Below, one piece after another: positions 13,395 through 15,598 of a DNA stretch of 15,598 nucleotides. The DNA is from Hydrogenovibrio sp. UBA654 (GTDB lineage Bacteria > Pseudomonadota > Gammaproteobacteria > Thiomicrospirales > Thiomicrospiraceae), in contig DBOE01000044.1 in the NCBI GenBank assembly GCA_002299585.1, forward strand, positions 1-15,598, read 5' to 3'. The position numbers and the translations under genes are program-made. Under the pieces are notes generated by a model. It had not been told where the DNA came from. It searched no databases and saw only the letters and a list, made by a program, of their open reading frames with translations. Numbering within the stretch: the stretch's first letter is position 1; each line of letters opens with the position of its first letter.

Positions 13395-14651
13395 TTATTT
13401 TCCTGATTTTTGTAAGGATTTTAAGTGTCCAATTCTAATATTAGCAGGAGGATGACTATCGTGGTAGGCAGAGTAGCTTGGGTCTGGAGTTAAGCTACTA
13501 GCATTATCTCGATACATTTTTAATAAAGCAGAAATCAAGTATTTCGCATCTGTATGCTCAGCAGCAAAGCTATCAGCTTCAAATTCATTTTTTCTACTTT
13601 TATAAGCCATTATCGGGCTAATAAAAAAGAACATTACTGGTATGGCAGTTAAAAACAACAATAGAGCAACCACGGGAGTTTGTGAGGTCATACCTAAACC
13701 GGTATAAAAAAAAGATTGCTGAGCTAGCCAACCTAAAAATGCCAAACCAACTAAAATCATCGCAAAAGATTGAACCATCATTTTTTTAATATGCCCATGC
13801 TTAAAGTGACCTAGTTCGTGGGCTAATACAGCTTCTACTTCTTCTGGGCTTAAGGTTTCAATTAGAGTATCAAAAAACACTATGCGTTTGTTTTTGCCAA
13901 AACCTGTAAAATAAGCATTGCCATGGCCAGAACGAGAAGAACCATCCATTACAAAAATGCCGTTTGATTCAAATCCTGTGCGAGCTAGTAAGGATTCAAC
14001 CCTATTTTTTACTTCACCGTCAGCAAGAGGAGTGAATTTATTAAAAATAGGGGCAATCCATTTTGGATAGGCCCATAATAAAACCAAATTAAAACCTACC
14101 CAAAATATCCAAGTATATAACCACCAAGCTTGATCAAAAAATTGATTCATTATAGTTAAAACTGCCCAAATAAGTGGCACGCCTATAACTAACATTAATG
14201 CCCATTGTTTTAACAGGTCAGTTAACATTTTTATTGGGGTCATTTTATTAAAACCAAACTCTTCTTCAATTTTAAAGGTAGAAATTATTGAAAAGGGCAA
14301 GCTAAGTAGAGATAAAAACCAAAAGGTTGCAATTAAAAAGGCAGTATCTCGCCAAATAGGTACAATATCAGTGGCTAACCAATAGTTATAAATTTCTTGA
14401 AAACCACCACCTAAAGTCATAAATACTAATACTGCAGCATCAAAAAACAATACTAATCTAGTTAATTGCAATTTAGCGGCAGAATAGGCCGCAGCTTTTT
14501 GATGGGCTTCTAAATCAACAATTTCTGCAAATTCTGCGGGAACTTTTTCTTTATGTAGGTTAATGTGAAATTGGTTTTTTACATTTAACCAAAGTTCAAT
14601 GATTATGTTTAAACACAGAGTAAAAATAAATAAATAAGTGATCCAAGTCAT
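13395..14651 (-). CDS. Ste24-type M48 membrane metalloprotease
   Basis: This 418-residue inner-membrane zinc protease resembles CAAX prenyl protease 1 (Ste24). It has an N-terminal M48 extension with several membrane helices (about 3-22, 65-82, 103-125, 150-170, 178-196). HELGH (278-282) supplies two zinc His and the catalytic Glu, and KNEFEAD (354-360) supplies the third ligand, Glu356. Two more helices (about 294-312 and 328-350) and the C-terminal SYSAYHDSHPPANIRI block, typical of this family, follow. Bacterial members probably act in membrane protein quality control and need no prenylated substrate. It heads a tight set with phhB and rsgA. A TATAAT at 14688-14693 may be its -10 box; no clear ribosome-binding site is seen. 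Confidence 0.92.
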   Translation of the reverse strand: MTWITYLFIFTLCLNIIIELWLNVKNQFHINLHKEKVPAEFAEIVDLEAHQKAAAYSAAKLQLTRLVLFFDAAVLVFMTLGGGFQEIYNYWLATDIVPIWRDTAFLIATFWFLSLLSLPFSIISTFKIEEEFGFNKMTPIKMLTDLLKQWALMLVIGVPLIWAVLTIMNQFFDQAWWLYTWIFWVGFNLVLLWAYPKWIAPIFNKFTPLADGEVKNRVESLLARTGFESNGIFVMDGSSRSGHGNAYFTGFGKNKRIVFFDTLIETLSPEEVEAVLAHELGHFKHGHIKKMMVQSFAMILVGLAFLGWLAQQSFFYTGLGMTSQTPVVALLLFLTAIPVMFFFISPIMAYKSRKNEFEADSFAAEHTDAKYLISALLKMYRDNASSLTPDPSYSAYHDSHPPANIRIGHLKSLQKSGK

Positions 14652-14687
14652 ATAGAAGTTTGCTTTTAAGTTTTTAATTAAGGGGCT

Positions 14688-14693
14688 ATTATA
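14688..14693 (-). promoter_or_regulatory. Possible -10 box for the M48-phhB-rsgA operon
   Basis: TATAAT on the minus strand, 36 bp before the M48 gene start, would place transcription start near 14681. The -35 region is poor (T- and C-rich). Confidence 0.3.
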
Positions 14694-14729
14694 TAAGTGA
14701 TTTAGAAATAAAAGGTAGCTTTACACAGT

Positions 14730-15329
14730 TTATTTTAAAGTCTCCTCTCCTTTTAATAATTTAATTAACTCTTGTTTTTTCTTACTTATGGCATCACTTT
14801 TTATTTGTTTATTTTCTTCTTTAGCTTTTAATTTTATTACCTTTTTTTTATTTTTTATAATATTAGCAAGTTTATTTTTTCTTTTTTTAATATTTCTTTT
14901 ATAATCATAATCATTAACAACTTTTTTATAATAAGGTATATACGCTTTACCTACAGGTATATTGACAGACCTCCCCTCAATAATAAACTTAGCTGAATTA
15001 GAAGATGTTTTATTACTAATTAACCTTATGTTTTTTAAATAACCAGATGAATATTTACCATTTACTCTAACAATTTTATTGCCACTAGGGGTTACTATAA
15101 CTGAAGAAACTGCTACTTTTTTTGGTAAAGAATTGGCTTTTTTAACCTTAATAATTTTTTTATGAACTAGCCCTTTACTTGTAAATGAAATTTGCTTACG
15201 CTGCTTATCTATAGCTAATCTTTGTGCTGATGTTAGCATTAGTTTACTGATAGTTGAAACAGGTTCTGCATATAGGCTACTAGAGAATAACCCACCTAAA
15301 AATAAAAAATAAAGAACAATCTTAATCAT
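14730..15329 (-). CDS. Exported Lys-rich protein of unknown function
   Basis: This 199-residue protein has a signal peptide (1-21, ending SSSLYA before EPV). A small folded segment follows: MLTSAQRLAIDKQRK (31-45), a strand-rich stretch VSSVIVTPSGNKIVRVNGK (74-92), and FIIEGRSVNIPVGKAYIPY (115-133). The C-terminal third (134-199) is dominated by Lys, Arg and Asn and would be helical or disordered, strongly basic and able to bind nucleic acid, lipid A or peptidoglycan. I do not recognise a family with confidence. The pattern LTSAQRxAID plus a short VNGK strand pair recalls periplasmic accessory proteins of type IV pilus or type II secretion-like operons, but that is a weak impression. It starts 10 nt after the upstream partial gene, so the two are likely cotranscribed. 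Confidence 0.75.
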   Translation of the reverse strand: MIKIVLYFLFLGGLFSSSLYAEPVSTISKLMLTSAQRLAIDKQRKQISFTSKGLVHKKIIKVKKANSLPKKVAVSSVIVTPSGNKIVRVNGKYSSGYLKNIRLISNKTSSNSAKFIIEGRSVNIPVGKAYIPYYKKVVNDYDYKRNIKKRKNKLANIIKNKKKVIKLKAKEENKQIKSDAISKKKQELIKLLKGEETLK

Positions 15330-15339
15330 ATAGTCATCT

Positions 15340-15598
15340 CTACTTTAATTTAAATTTACGAGGTTTGGCTTGCAAAATAATAAGCGAACAATCCAGCCTG
15401 AATAAAGGATTATTTATATCAATAACAGGCTCTAAAAATCTTTTTTCGTCTCCTTTTAAAGAACAGTCTTTAACTAGATATAAAGGAGTTATTTTTATAT
15501 CTATCATTGATAATATATCTAAAACATCAAGATCTGTATATACTCCAGCTGAAAAATTTAAGCGTGAATAATAAAATATATTTTTAAAAATTTTTAAA
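15340..15598 (-). CDS. C-terminal end of an unknown protein, cut by window edge
   Basis: The minus strand is open from the window edge to TAG at 15340-15342, giving 85 residues: SRLNFSAGVYTDLDVLDILS near the start and ILQAKPRKFKLK at the end. It ends 10 nt before the start of the Lys-rich exported protein, as expected for operon neighbours. For that reason I prefer it over the plus-strand open frame covering 15365-15571. The fragment looks like a compact alpha-beta domain: a helix LDVLDILSMID, then alternating strands. It loosely resembles the ferredoxin-like C-terminus of PilO/MshJ-type pilus assembly proteins. That is a guess from pattern only. Confidence 0.65.
   Translation of the reverse strand, partial: LKIFKNIFYYSRLNFSAGVYTDLDVLDILSMIDIKITPLYLVKDCSLKGDEKRFLEPVIDINNPLFRLDCSLIILQAKPRKFKLK

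Noticed and set aside
15365..15571. Plus-strand open frame of 68 codons at the right edge
   Set aside because: The opposite strand is open across the whole edge region, ends 10 nt before the next minus-strand gene, and fits the local operon. The plus frame has no ribosome-binding site or domain pattern.
1..15598. CRISPR array, prophage or intact insertion sequence
   Set aside because: No regularly spaced identical repeats, no phage structural or integrase motifs and no transposase motif were seen on either strand.

Overview
This window is AT-rich and reads as the chromosome of a gammaproteobacterium, or something close to one. TrpS, the YeeN-type YebC and RsgA all look proteobacterial. Several genes encode exported proteins with Gram-negative signals: two cleavable signal peptides, a lipobox, and an outer-membrane beta-barrel ending in Phe. 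A lower mevalonate pathway operon is unusual for this class, most of which use the MEP pathway. Coxiella and Legionella are the known gammaproteobacterial carriers I can name. I cannot place the genus.

Layout. Positions 1-540 hold no intact gene. They contain one copy of a dispersed intergenic repeat (35-170), then a decayed hicA-hicB toxin-antitoxin pair (199-431), then the terminator of a tRNA-Ser(GGA) gene on the minus strand (545-635). Next, on the minus strand, come a PAS-GGDEF-EAL cyclic-di-GMP enzyme and an exported GlcG/HbpS-like protein whose start codon abuts the upstream stop. Divergent from these is a compact plus-strand operon of two GHMP kinases (mevalonate and phosphomevalonate kinase) and diphosphomevalonate decarboxylase. 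A second, inverted copy of the repeat follows it (6120-6252).

From 6267 to about 11.0 kb lie a minus-strand lipoprotein with the order MsrA-thioredoxin fold-MsrB; plus-strand yebC/yeeN; and a minus-strand group of an ICMT-like membrane methyltransferase, trpS and an SDR oxidoreductase. A small two-helix membrane protein is divergent from that group. From 11.1 kb come a beta-barrel protein (plus), then minus-strand rsgA, phhB and a Ste24-type M48 protease packed 1-3 nt apart. At the right edge are an exported Lys-rich protein and the C-terminal end of a gene that runs off the window. The latter is read on the minus strand at 15340-15598 and is easy to miss.

How the parts relate. The mva operon supplies isopentenyl diphosphate from mevalonate; the upper pathway (HMG-CoA synthase and reductase) is not in the window. 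The Msr lipoprotein looks like a self-contained periplasmic protein-repair enzyme. It has exactly six cysteines: a lipid anchor, two in MsrA, a CxxC pair in the redoxin, and one in MsrB. The PAS-GGDEF-EAL/GlcG pair suggests, without proving, a link between a small-molecule-binding exported protein and c-di-GMP signalling. The other genes are mostly housekeeping. I found no CRISPR array, rRNA, prophage or intact transposase.
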